In this document: positions 22,128-37,385 of the stretch, one piece after another | Layout: each line of letters starts with the position of its first letter | Position numbering within the stretch: the first letter of the stretch is position 1 | Origin: Glandiceps talaboti | Taxonomy: Eukaryota > Hemichordata > Enteropneusta > Spengelidae | Reading direction: 5' to 3' | DNA: 64,000 nt | Assembly (NCBI RefSeq): GCF_964340395.1 | Contig: NC_135569.1 | Coordinates: 9,087,540-9,151,539 of the forward strand | Translations under genes and position numbers: made by a program | The notes under the pieces: model-generated | Told to the model about the DNA's origin: nothing | Database searches by the model: none | The model's input: the letters and a program-made list of their open reading frames with translations, nothing else

Positions 22128-24848
22128 ATGTATGTATGTATGTGTATGTATGTATGTGTATGTATGTATGTATGTATGTATGTATGTATGTGTGTGTGTG
22201 TCACTGTGTGTGTGTGTGTGTGTGTGTGTTTGTGTGTGTATGTATGTATGTATATATATATATTTCATATGAGTATAAAAGTATGGGTAACTGATCAACA
22301 GTGGAGGTACTGAACTGAAATGTACACTTAATTTGTGTTCTATATAACAATATTTCTTAATTTAGCTGGATCCATCAAGTGACATCAATATCAAGAAATA
22401 TTGCAGTAAATATATGGTGGACCCCTGACCTTGAGTTCAATGACAGTGACTGTCAAGTTGCTATGGAGACCGGACCAGGTGTATCTTTAGACGACTTCCA
22501 GTTTACTCCAGCAGAACAATTCAGGTGATATAAATCTACATGGCATTTTTTAATTTAATCTTTAAAATCTGTATTTTGCTAACAAACCAGAGTGACTATA
22601 GTGTTTCAATTAGGCAGCATGATGTTGTTTTTTTTTATGTCTCACACAACGTTTTTAGTTAAAAATTACAGAGACAAAATACAGACACTGAGAGCAGGCA
22701 AGCATATATAATGATACATTTTATAAAATAGTCTGTGAGGTACGCCGTGATTGGGTGCCCTTACACATCAATCAGGCTGGTGAGGGCGGAGCAACATGAT
22801 ATATCTTTCAGTCTAGTCTATGTTCTTGAAAGACATATTCTGGCAGTTATGATCATTGCTATTGAGAAATGAAATAACATTGATCTTTCTTGGAACTTCT
22901 CTGTAGATTTATGATCATCAAATTGATAGAAAACAATGGTGGACAAGTAGATTTCAAGGAAGTACAGAAATTACTGATAGTAAGTACTTATATTCTTGTT
23001 ATAATATTTTATAAATTCCTTCAATACTAACCACATTACCAATTCCTAAGATTGTCTTTTTGAAAAAATAATAGTTACGACATAGCAAATGTACTTGAGA
23101 CTAGTACAACATACTATTCTTTGTGGCATATGTTATATGTGTGTCTGTGTCTGTTTGTCTGTGTGTGTGTATGTATGTATGTACATGTATACATGCATGT
23201 GTGGGTGTGTTTGTGCATATGTGTATGTGTATGCATGTGTGTGTGTGTCTGTGTGTGTATGTGTGTACATGTATACATGCATGTGGGTGTGTTTGTGCAT
23301 ATGTGTATGTGTGTGTGTGTGTGTGCATGCATGTGTGTGTGTGTGTCTCTCTCTCTGTGTGTATGTGTGTGTGTACATGTATACATGCATGTGTAGGTGT
23401 GTTTGTGCATACGTGTATGTGTGTGTGTGCATACATGCGTGTGTGTGTCTCTGTGTATGTGTGTGTGTACATGTATACATGCATGTGTGGGTGTGTTTGT
23501 GCATACATGTATGTGTGTGTGCATGCATGCGTGTGTGTGTGGGGGGGGATGTGTGTGGGGGGGATGTGTGTGTGTGTGTGTGAGCTAGCCAATGATTATT
23601 TATTGTCCACATTTTTAAGTGGTTTTACTGATTCAGAAGTTTTTTCTATACCTGTCTCACAATGATGACACTAAGTTAAGTTAGCATTGTGTGTTAACTC
23701 CATATAGAATTGAACAAGGGATCACTGTATTCTATTACAGTCAGAACATACTGGGACACCGTTAATGGATGAAGAAGTCTTTTCAAAATTTGATATGGAT
23801 GGAGATAATTATCTAACTGTTTCTGACTTGAAAATTGTTCCTGTCAAAACATTTCATGAAGAATTAGAAGAATTTGAAACAGGTAATATATCACCAATTA
23901 GGAGACACTGATTATATAAATGTTGTGAAGACTATTGTCAGGTACATCATTCATAAATGTCTATATTAAGTCATTCTGCAAATCTGAATCTTATCCATGT
24001 AACTTGTATGATTGTGAACACATTAATAATCCATCATGAATATTACTTGTATAGTGTACACAGTATGTGTATGTATGTATGTATGTATGTATGTATGTAT
24101 GTATGTATGTATGTATGTATGTATGTGTGTGTGTGTATGTAATGTATGTGTGTGTATGTATGTATGTATGTATGTATGTATGCATGCATGCATGCATGTA
24201 TGCATGCATGTATGTATGTATGTATGTATGTATGTATGTATGTATGTATGTGTGTGTGCGTGTACATACTAGTATGTATATAGTTAGTTACTTAATTAGT
24301 TTATTATATTGACATGAGGTTTTGAAAAATAAATTGCAATAACAGACAAAAATAGAAAGTAACTTCCCAGCCCTATATGAGTGTGTGTGTATGTAAAAAT
24401 CTATACTGTGTGTATATATATATATATCTCAGAGACAGTTAAAATATTGATATTGCTAGTAGCAAAATAAACATGAATGACAAGATTTCTGTTTGATTTG
24501 AACCTTTCAAAATTCTTTACTATCGTGTAAAAGATGCTTTAGAATTGCACAAGTTTTGAGAAGTAGGACAACTTATTGAAACTTTTCTTCTTTCTTTGTT
24601 CCTGTATATTAGGTGCCATTAATATTTTTGGTGAACACATTAAAGAACAAAAGGACGTTGAAAACTTGTTGGAATCACTAAATACAAGATTGTCTCCAGA
24701 CATTGAAGAGTTCTTATTGAGATTACATAAAACTGATACAGATATTGCAGAATTTATTGACAAGAGAAAAGACAGCTTATCAGGGGAAGTGGTGAACTTT
24801 TTAAAAGGAAAGCTTTCAAATGCAAAACATGTACATGATGATCTTTAA
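16797..24848 (+). CDS. ER-lumenal JmjC-domain oxygenase with EF-hands (8 exons, 453 aa)
   Basis: Coding exons: 16797-17071, 17851-18058, 20413-20526, 21880-22034, 22366-22524, 22907-22979, 23741-23882, 24613-24848. All introns are GT-AG and the joined frame is open for 453 residues. Residues 1-24 form a signal peptide. The cupin/JmjC fold holds the Fe(II) ligands His177 and Asp179 (LHMDTVEN) and His254 (WIHQV). Lys192 lies 13 residues after Asp179, the spacing of the 2-oxoglutarate lysine in FIH. A degenerate EF-hand (about 311-322) precedes a good EF loop at 346-357 (DMDGDNYLTVSD, ending in Asp rather than Glu). The protein ends HDDL, a KDEL-type retrieval signal. Known: JmjC enzymes of this class hydroxylate proteins, JMJD8 is ER-lumenal, and P4HTM combines a 2OG oxygenase with EF-hands in the ER. 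Inferred: a calcium-responsive ER protein hydroxylase. The substrate is unknown, and orthology to JMJD8 is doubtful because this protein is longer and has EF-hands. Confidence 0.88.
18051..18220 (+). repeat. 31-37 bp tandem repeat starting at the exon 2 donor
   Basis: The unit is about GTGAACTTAGATGATAATATG plus TTAATTACAG. The first unit begins at the exon 2/intron 2 junction of the JmjC gene (TTACAG|GTGAAC, 18053-18064), and the junction sequence recurs four more times (GTGAAC or GTGCAC after TTACAG), so the array contains copies of the splice donor. Use of the second donor would add 31 nt and shift the frame. Confidence 0.85.
18258..18775. repeat. About 65-bp minisatellite derived from the 12.2 kb MITE family
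   Basis: About seven units around CTTCTTGTACATGAACACAA, TGTACCAGTCTGGTAATTAG and TAAAAATAAGTAGTGAC. The array ends with GCAAAATTTTCTACTAGC...TTAACAGTAT, which matches the right terminus of the MITE at 12202-12424. It lies in intron 2 of the JmjC gene. Confidence 0.8.
18885..19235 (+). repeat. Dispersed terminal-exon-like module, copy A
   Basis: The module has a pyrimidine-rich stretch ending TTTTTGTCCAG at 18960, then a 131-nt exon-like segment (18961-19091) open in one phase to a TAA. It encodes a 42-residue tail with a CR.....NNPPYF...CRA.YEQAHDIYPT pattern, followed by a conserved 3' tail. The copies at 35845-36180 (same strand) and 27590-27915 (opposite strand) share the intron end, the exon and the 3' tail. 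It sits inside intron 2 of the JmjC gene in the same orientation. The function and parent gene are unknown. Confidence 0.7.
19430..19862. repeat. About 100-bp tandem repeat in JmjC intron 2
   Basis: Three to four copies of a unit with GATAGGGGAACACCAAATTT, GTGTCAGTGCCACATCAAAT and TTAGAGGGCACACTGGTCAC. The single-copy relative is at 4360-4525. Just upstream, an (AAT)n run lies at about 19395-19413. Between here and exon 3 (20413) I see only AT-rich sequence and a poly-C/poly-A tract at 20229-20250. Confidence 0.85.
20650..21490. repeat. About 97-bp minisatellite in JmjC intron 3
   Basis: Eight clear units plus one degenerate first unit. Each contains AATAAACCTTAGAAG, CAATGCTAGTGTACACACTA, CCTGGTGCCATGCAAGTCTT and CACTGTAACT. 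Units differ by a few substitutions and by presence of an extra ATA. The array fills most of intron 3. Confidence 0.92.
22070..22262. repeat. TG / TATG microsatellite in JmjC intron 4
   Basis: A (TG)n block, then (TATG)n, then (TG)n again, ending in (TA)n. It occupies much of the 331-bp intron between exons 4 and 5. Confidence 0.95.
23130..23585. repeat. TG-rich compound minisatellite in JmjC intron 6
   Basis: Higher-order units (GTACATGTATACATGCATGT followed by GGGTGTGTTTGTGCATA) recur four times within a (TG)n background and end in two short G-runs. The long frames on both strands are repeat artefacts. Confidence 0.9.
24063..24264. repeat. (GTAT)n microsatellite in JmjC intron 7
   Basis: A long GTAT array with an internal (GCAT)n block at about 24180-24210. 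Confidence 0.95.
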
Positions 24849-25427
24849 AAGTAACCTTACATGTCTTGAATTTGTAGGAATGTATGTGAAAGCTCAGTTC
24901 AGACATAAAGTAGGGCCATAAAAGTTGTGGGAATGGCAGAAAAAAAATCTGTTCAAAATGTTAGTTCTACTTTCTGTTGTAACTGCACAGACTTTAGGGC
25001 AAATAATTGGATAAGGAAGAGGGTTATTTGTTGTGCTGCTTATTTGAGAAAGCACCATCCAATTTTTTTTATTTATAAGTTTTTTTTTTTTTTACTTTGA
25101 CATCTTTATGACAGCTACTTTCAAAAGATATGACATTACATATAAAATGGATATAATTGCATGCTAATTTTTGTAAATTAGCCACCTTTCCAAATTTTAA
25201 ATGCATGATTGCACCAAGACAAAGTTCTGCTGCCCCCAATACCCCCCCCCCCCCGACATAGGAATCAATAATGCAAGGAAATTGGTATCACTAAATGGAA
25301 CTTTCAAGAACATTGGATATAATTACTAGCCTTTAATTTCCTGTCTGTTTATATTAACAGCTTCAGAAATGTGAATTTAATATATCACACAAGTAAGTTC
25401 AGAGTACATGTTACTGTTTATTTTGTA

Positions 25428-25433
25428 AATAAA
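25428..25433 (+). terminator. Candidate poly(A) signal of the JmjC gene
   Basis: A canonical AATAAA 580 bp after the JmjC stop codon, preceded by T-rich sequence. The implied 3' UTR also contains a poly-C tract at about 25243-25254. The choice of this hexamer is inference. Confidence 0.4.
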
Positions 25434-25489
25434 ACAATACTTGGTGACTTAAGTCTTCAGAAATATGCATAGTCTCAGTGCCTTGCTTG

Positions 25490-25895
25490 ATTTCATTCAT
25501 TCATTCATTCACTCACTCACTCACTCATTCATTCATTCATTCATTCATTCATTCATTCATTCATTTACTCTGAACAGAGCATTGCAGCCCTCTTCTCAAT
25601 CAACAGTGGTCCCAATTGTTGTTCAAATTGCATTTCATTAGGGCAGGACCTTTGATTTCTGACTTGAAACTGTGAAGGTACTAAATTAATGCAATTCCAT
25701 GGAGTGGTTCTGTACAGTCTTTAACCTTCAGTCCAGGGCATCAGTACTCAAACTGTGTGAATGTATGTACTTGTCAATTATATTAAAGTGGCAATATGGA
25801 TACGGATTAGGAATTTATTTTGGATTCAAATTCATAAAACAATTTTATCATGGCTTCCTACTTGAAGAATGAATGTGAAACAACATTAACAAAGC
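25490..25895. repeat. (ATTC)n tract and interspersed repeat member (3 of 3)
   Basis: ATTC/ACTC tetranucleotides run from 25490 to 25565. At 25785-25895 lies the third copy of the family also found at 11690 and 15705 (GTGGCAATATGGATACGGAT start, AACAATTTTATCATGG interior); this copy stops before the AATTGCAAAA end. Confidence 0.75.
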
Positions 25896-26439
25896 CTGGC
25901 AAGTCTTTGGTACCTTAACATTATGCAGTCTGGACTTTCATCTGCATTCAACCATTCTATTGCAGGTGGTTACATTTTTCATAGCTGTGTTTAGCTTTTG
26001 TTCAATTCCCCCGAGTTTAGCACCAATTTCACTAAATTATTTGTAAATAGTCGTATCATCAGCAAACATCAACATTTGTATTTACACTAATAGTGGCATA
26101 TGTCATTCATCAAGTATATACAATGAATAAGAGTGCACGGATGTGGACCTAGTATATAGTAGTGCCTTGGAAAGGCAGGAAACAGCAAAACCATTTCCGT
26201 TCTTGTTATGATACTCATTGTAATACGAGTGGCTTAGTGGCATACATACTATTGGCCATGAATGATTGTGAAGCACATATCTTTTCTGATATTTTTGTTT
26301 GAAGGGCAGCCATATATTTGTTTGAAAAATGATCTTTAGGCAAAGTATGTACTTCGTATCTGTGTCCTGATGAAGATTTTTTAAATAGATTGATCCAACT
26401 ATCTCGTTAGAAGTAGAATAAATAAATATATCATGGGGT

Positions 26440-27430
26440 GCATTATATCCGGGTAGCCTTGGGTCGGGGTCTCAGGACTTGTGAAAATCGAATGCATTTC
26501 ATTGCATTTGGGGTACTATAGTCTATAGTGAACACATATTGCCTGGCCACGGGGCTATAGCACCCGTTTATTTAGTCCTGCTTCCATGACGGTGCACGAG
26601 TCTGTATTACTGACTTGACTCTGGAGGGACAATTTGTCAGAATCGAGTCCCGAATTCCTCCGTATGCAAGCAGGACTACCGTTTATTACACTCGAGGGAC
26701 TAGGTATATTATAATATACTATACTACCACAGGCTTGGGTCTAGCTGCAATACTAAATTGTAGCGTGTGCTGTGATATTGAGGAGTTTTTCCACAGGTAT
26801 TTGTTTCCCAAGATATGTTTCTATCAGAATACAAATTTTACAATAAAATGTAGATACTATTGACGTGTTTTTCTTTGGTCTTGAAGGCTCCGTAGGAAAT
26901 GTTTCGATTTTTTGGCAGGTACGGCGTAATTTTACTTTTTTAGCAGAAAAATTCACCCAAATTTGCGATTCAGATCTGAATTGCTTCCGTCTATTTGCGT
27001 TTACGTTACAGGAATTGTAGGTTTGCCACCAGTTAAACATAGGAACGATAAAAAGCACAAAAACTTTATGGATTTGTCAACTTTGTTTGGAACGTTACGA
27101 CTATGATGAGCTACACGCGTTAAATCCGCCATTCATAAACAATTTGGTGCACCTTCCCAAAATATTTTAGACAATTTTGAAGTGAAAAATGATTTCCTTA
27201 CTTGATATGGCGACAGCTCCTACAAATACGGTAGAATTATTTCGGATTTGATAAAAGTATTCAAATCATATATCGTCCCCATCTTGGGTCGGGTCAGGTC
27301 AGGTCAGGTCAATCCCCAGGCTCGCAATGACGAGGCGACTCGCATCGCACTGAGTGTACGTGTGCAAACTTGGTGCAACTTAAGGTGCCCCATAACTCCC
27401 AGGGTTGCATAAACGAACGAGAATACTAGT
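26440..27430. other. CpG-bearing intergenic segment, no gene recognised
   Basis: It contains more CpG than its surroundings, and GGTCA direct repeats of 5-bp period at 27288-27311. Open frames of about 80-100 codons on both strands (26615-26863 plus, 26753-27058 minus) overlap each other, lack ATG starts where I checked them and show no domain. It may be a promoter or old exon region, but nothing can be named. Confidence 0.25.
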
Positions 27431-27589
27431 GTTATAAGGTATTAGGTTGCAGATTCACAATCGATACTGGTATATAGTATTCAGTAAAAAATCTTCATTT
27501 CAAAAATGTGTTCTCACATTCTCAGTTGTAAAATGGGCTAGGAGATGGCATATGCATACCTATGAAAAGGACAGGAACTATGATAAAGG

Positions 27590-27915
27590 CCAAGAAAAAA
27601 AGAATTGTTGTTTCTGGCACAAATTCTGGTCAGGACAGTTTGTCTAAAATGGTGCGACGACGCGCCTTTTTTTCTAGTTTTAATTCTCAACAAACCTGTC
27701 ACCGAATCTACTATTTATGGGAGTTACTGTTCGTTTTATTTAGTACTTTGAGCAAGTGTGTATGTGGGGCAGATGTCATTTGCTTGTTCATGATTGGCTC
27801 TGCAGTTGTCTTCATTCAAGTAGGGAGGGTTATTTTTGTGTTTCCCCAAGGATCTGCAGAGTGCATGTGCTGGACAAACACGAAAAAAATAGACCGAAGC
27901 GGAGGTATTTAAGTG
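27590..27915 (-). repeat. Dispersed terminal-exon-like module, copy C
   Basis: Minus-strand copy of the module at 18885 and 35845. The exon-like segment is 27736-27869, preceded by a TTTGTCCAG acceptor. The NNPPY...CRA.HEQANDI frame is intact until a one-base deletion (GCT-CAAAG instead of GCTTTAAAG in copy A) changes the last residues and moves the stop three bases downstream. Confidence 0.65.
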
Positions 27916-28446
27916 ATAAAATATTATCCTCCACCGATTTTGTCCTACTCAAAAGTGACCATCCCTCAATTTCCTTTCTGTAAAACATGACCCTCTCCCT
28001 ATTAGATATTTCAAAAAAATGGTTTAAATGCTCAGTGTCAGATATGCAGAAGGACACTAGTCCCAGAATCGATGGTTTAACTGATTTTAATCCCACCGCT
28101 GCCACCACGTTGAAAGTTTTAAAGGTATTGGTTATTTCCGAATTACTACCACCGTAGTGTATTTGTGTGAAATCGGCACTGTATTAATCAGTACCTGTGT
28201 TTGGATCTCATTGGCTCAGATGACGGCCAAAACAGTAACTCCTAAACACTACATGGGCACACTCCCGATATTGTCGGTACCGAGGCAACATTATTCCTAA
28301 TGACGTAGTACTTAATGTATCTTACCCAACTGTTCCTGTGAGACCAACTGTGACTTCTCTCGTCACATGATGTGACTCACATCCCATCTGGCTTATTACC
28401 ATATGTCTGTAGCGATTTGGTTGACTTGGTCTGATGATAAGGTACC

Positions 28447-28491
28447 TAACCCTAATAACCCTAACTGCTAACCCTAACGCTATCCTTAACC
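28447..28491. repeat. Degenerate interstitial telomeric (TAACCC)n tract
   Basis: Several CTAACCCTAA-type units with substitutions, equal to degenerate TTAGGG on the other strand. It stops five bases before the start of the duplicated block at 28496. Confidence 0.75.
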
Positions 28492-28495
28492 GATA

Positions 28496-30190
28496 TGGCA
28501 GGGAGTCGAGTGGGATGCCAAACTCCCAAAATTAGACATTATAATGAGTCAAACTAAAATGTGATAATCCTCCCCTTTACCCCCCCCCCCCAACTGATTT
28601 GAAAAAGTTACCCCACATCCCTCATTCCCGGCCCCTTGTAATTACTGAAGGCTCCCTAAAATGTGGAACGAATTATAACCGAAATATTGACAGCGATGCG
28701 CACGCCCCCCCCCCTTCATAAAACCATACTTTAATAGTAACAGTTCTTTGTCTCATCCGATAGATCTTGAACGAGAGACAAATGTTCATTATGATAATAC
28801 AATAATCACATGACCAAAAGAGCCATGTTGGATTATACAGTCAGAATGGTTATTTTAGGTGGAGGATACTCTGTACACGACACGTCATCATATTCGTCAA
28901 ATTGTGACTAAAATGAGAAATGAATTTTAACTGAAAGGTGGATACCAGTAAATCTTTTATCTCTCGCATAGACTATTTTTCACGAGGCAATGCGCCTGGT
29001 AAATTAATTCAGTCTGAGAGATATGTTACCTTATCTAATCTCTAAAAAAGTGAGAAATGGGTATTATTAAAAAATGATGGTAGTTGGGGAAATAAAATGA
29101 CACTTTATTGTATGTAGCTTTGAAGACCCTTGTAGTAATTACAGTGAATCTAAATTGCAATTTTGTATAAATTCAATTGTACCATAGTAATTATTGTACA
29201 ACATTTCATTCACATATAATAACCTAACCTTTGCTCCTCGTGTTGGTAAAACAGCAATTGTATGTTTATAGAAGACTATACTGTGCTTTATACCAGCTTA
29301 CAAATTTGTATTACTATCTGTAAACTAGAGATACCAGTAATACTGCATCGTTTGTCTCGCACATACTATTTTCATAAACAATAATAATATTTTTGTCTTG
29401 CATATACACTAATGAATTCGAAATGGAAAGTCGGTGGTAGTAGTGATACTAAATTGTCTTCTACAGGGTTAAAATGCTAGATGGTTCTTTAAACCTATGA
29501 GTAATTGTATGGAGTGGCATTTTTATGGACATGGGTGTTTGAAGTATCGTTTTGGGTCAATTCTCAAATTAGGTGGAAACACCAGATGGTAACACTAGTC
29601 TACAAATCCATACAATTGGTACACCTCCACACACTTCACTGACATGTCCAATCTTCTAAACCATACACACAGGAAAATTGGATTTTTATTATTGTTTTTA
29701 TTTATTTACCAAAATAATGACGACAAGTGTACATATAATAACCATATACAATCGACACAGATATAAACTTAAGACAATGACATTATCAAATACATGACTG
29801 GGAAAATTAATATCACGAACATTTACTGTTGACATATCAAAAAACAAGCCAAAAGAAATAAAATAAAATAACTTACAAAATCATTAAAGCTGTTCTAATC
29901 ATTTGCAATTTGCCTTAAATATCAGTGTCCTGGCTAATTTTGTTACAACCCTTGGTATAAAAGAATGTTTTGTTAAAATATCAGTGTCCTGGATAATTTT
30001 ACTATAAGCTACTACAATCCTTGGTAAAAGAATTTTTACTAAATATCAGTGTTCTTGATAATTTTACTATAAGCTACTACAACCCTTGGTATAAAAGATT
30101 AATATTTCCGAATAAAACCATTTCTACATTTTGGCTGTAAAAATAATTATAAAACAAGACAATAAGGCTGAACAATGATATTTCCTATTC
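28496..30190 (+). repeat. Duplicated non-coding block, copy 1
   Basis: 28496-29770 aligns collinearly with 40664-41940 (shared landmarks: GGGATGCCAAACTCCC, TGTACACGACACGTCATC, GGTGGATACCAGTAAATC). 28800-30190 aligns in reverse with 61790-59345. The last 300 bp hold three copies of a unit of about 58 bp (TCAGTGTCCTGGATAATTTT type). Around 29680-29700 the minus strand reads AATAAATAAAAA, so part of the block may be the 3' end of an old minus-strand retroelement. No open frame is kept. Confidence 0.8.
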
Positions 30191-30664
30191 AAAATACCAT
30201 ACAGGAATGTTAAATCTAGTTTTTGTCTTCTCTATAATGACAGCCAATCCTTGTCGTGTGACACATACCCACACTGACATTTGATATACAAATAACGTAA
30301 AATTTCTTTTGAATATTTTGCAATACGTACGTTCTTAATATGAATTATATTGAGGTGACCAAACAGGTGAACAATACTCCAAATGAACACGAACTAAGTA
30401 GATTTTTTTTGGCTTTATTAAATGAATTCTAACATGTGTTTTAGGAGGCCAAACATTTGTATAATTTACTACATATTTTTATAAATATGTTTAGTGACTG
30501 TAAGATTTTTACTCCAAGATCCTATCATTTCATATTGAAGATATACACACTCATGATCAACATGTTTGCTTCTGTCAATTGATGATGTAATGATCCAAAA
30601 AATAGAACTAGATGTGTCTGCAGTTCATCTACCTTTAAATTGCTGTACACAAAACAAAATTTAA

Positions 30665-30666
30665 AA

Positions 30667-30700
<34 letters not shown>

Positions 30701-30745
30701 CCAACCAACCAACCAACCAACCAACCAATCAATCAATCAATCAAA
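30665..30745. repeat. (AATC)n-(AACC)n microsatellite
   Basis: AATC units, then AACC units, then AATC again. The frame rich in NQ/SIN repeats across it is an artefact. Confidence 0.9.
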
Positions 30746-30916
30746 ACAATATATATGAAATGGTAATGGCTGTTAAGATATTAATTTCTTATTCTATTGG
30801 CTTAAAGCTACTCTTTGTGAGTCTAAATATTCGTAAACTCTGTAATTACATATACAGTTCAGAGAACATTCACATAGCATGGCTCTCTGAGAATATGTGA
30901 AACTTTTAGATATTAT

Positions 30917-31025
30917 TTCCAAATACCAATTTGTGTTCAGTCATGTGAAATACAAGTGACATAGGGAGTTTTTTATTCACATGCAGTCGTAGTGACAACC
31001 CCTCATGTTATGAGTTTTTCCCTGT
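30917..31025 (-). mobile_element. Relative of the 5.75 kb MITE
   Basis: CCAAATACCAATTTG, GTGAAATACAAGTGACATAG and CCCCTCATGTTATGAG match, in reverse, the sequence at 59275-59365 and the interior of 5753-5917. The ends are too degraded to define. Confidence 0.5.
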
Positions 31026-31849
31026 TGACCGAAACAGAACATTGTAGTCTATGAATATTGTAATTATACCAGCAACAGCCTTTTAGAGCAAATTTCGAAA
31101 ATAGCGGCGATATCTCACACTTTGACTCTAGTTTCGAGCACTACATGTGTCATTGACGCACACGTGCATTGTCGTAAGATAGGAAGACTTCAAAAGCAAT
31201 CCTGTATTTTCTCTTGAACCCGTGTAACTTGGCTTGTAAGTGGTATATTAATGGCGTATGACTTGAAACAGCAGGGTGTGACATCAGAGAACATTATGAG
31301 ATGAAAAACTCCATTTAATGGTGAATAATATATCATTGGAATTGACTCAATTAGTGGTCAAGTCGTATAAGGGTGATGGAGATAACTTTAACCAATTCAG
31401 TGCTGACACCCTATTGTAAGTTATTAGCTACAATGATATTGGCTTGGCGTTTCACTCATAGGACATCACGATTTTCACACAAAGGTATACATATTTCAAC
31501 TCTAGACTAACAATAACAGAGACACGACAAACACAGCAGGATCCTCTGCCAAATCATGAGACGCATTGATATTCTTTCACAGTGCAGTAAAAACAGGCTT
31601 CTTATGAAAACAATACACATGGACTTGATGATTTTAATGGGTGCAGTTGTTTATTTTCTAACTGATGTGATGTGATGTGATATGATGTGATGTGACGTGA
31701 TGTGATACCATGTTAAAACGCCACGAACTTTGACCCGGTATCATTCAATCAATCAATCACCATGTCTGTGTCTGAAATCTCTTTAAAATAGGTCAAAGGT
31801 CACGACACCATACGCTGTCTACAGAAAAAGAAACATGCCAAAAAACTAT

Positions 31850-32053
31850 TACTATAAATAAAACGTTGACCAATCACAACTCAATATACTTACGATATTT
31901 GATATGTAAAGGCATTTTTCATTGGTACAGTTTTCAAACTATTTAGCATTTGTGATCATATATGAGACACTACATCCAACTTGAAATTCACAAATAGTTT
32001 GATTTTACTGTTGTCCACACGTACACACTGGTTGAGACTCGGGACTGAAAAGT
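31850..32053 (+). promoter_or_regulatory. Conserved upstream region of PAN gene 1
   Basis: A TATAAATA (31853-31860) followed ten bases later by CCAAT (31870-31874) is kept in all three copies (also 42927-42960 and, reversed, about 55850-55885). A second TATA-like TATATG lies at 31959-31964. This is consistent with a promoter/5' UTR; the transcription start is not determined. Confidence 0.4.
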
Positions 32054-36965
<4,912 letters not shown>

Positions 36966-37385
36966 AGTCCATCATGCGAAGCTTAGGATTCCAATGAATG
37001 TGCTATCATGCAGTTGCTGCTATAGCTACCTGGAAGCTACTCTCTCTGACATTCATGTGTTGACTTGACATGTAATTGAATGTTTTACTTTAGCAGGTGT
37101 TGGGATATTCTATATTTTTGCGCTATTAAAGGCAGGTCCTACAAAAATATAGTTTGTCCTGACCATTATTTCCAACTGCTTCTCTTCATCAGGTATGGAG
37201 GACACAGTAATGCGTATATGTGAAATAATCCTTCATATTTAACTTTGCCGCCATTTTCATAGAAGTGCCACAAGATGGCGCCCACATTTATCGGGAAAGG
37301 GAGGATTAAAACTTCAAGTCTGGCTATGAATGCTAATCAAATAGTAATACAAGAAAAAAAGTCAACAAAACACAGGTGACACTAA

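Noticed and set aside
21821-24312. Many long frames of Cys/Val/Tyr or Thr/His repeats on both strands
   Set aside because: They are translations of TG, TATG and GTAC-type microsatellites and overlap on all frames.
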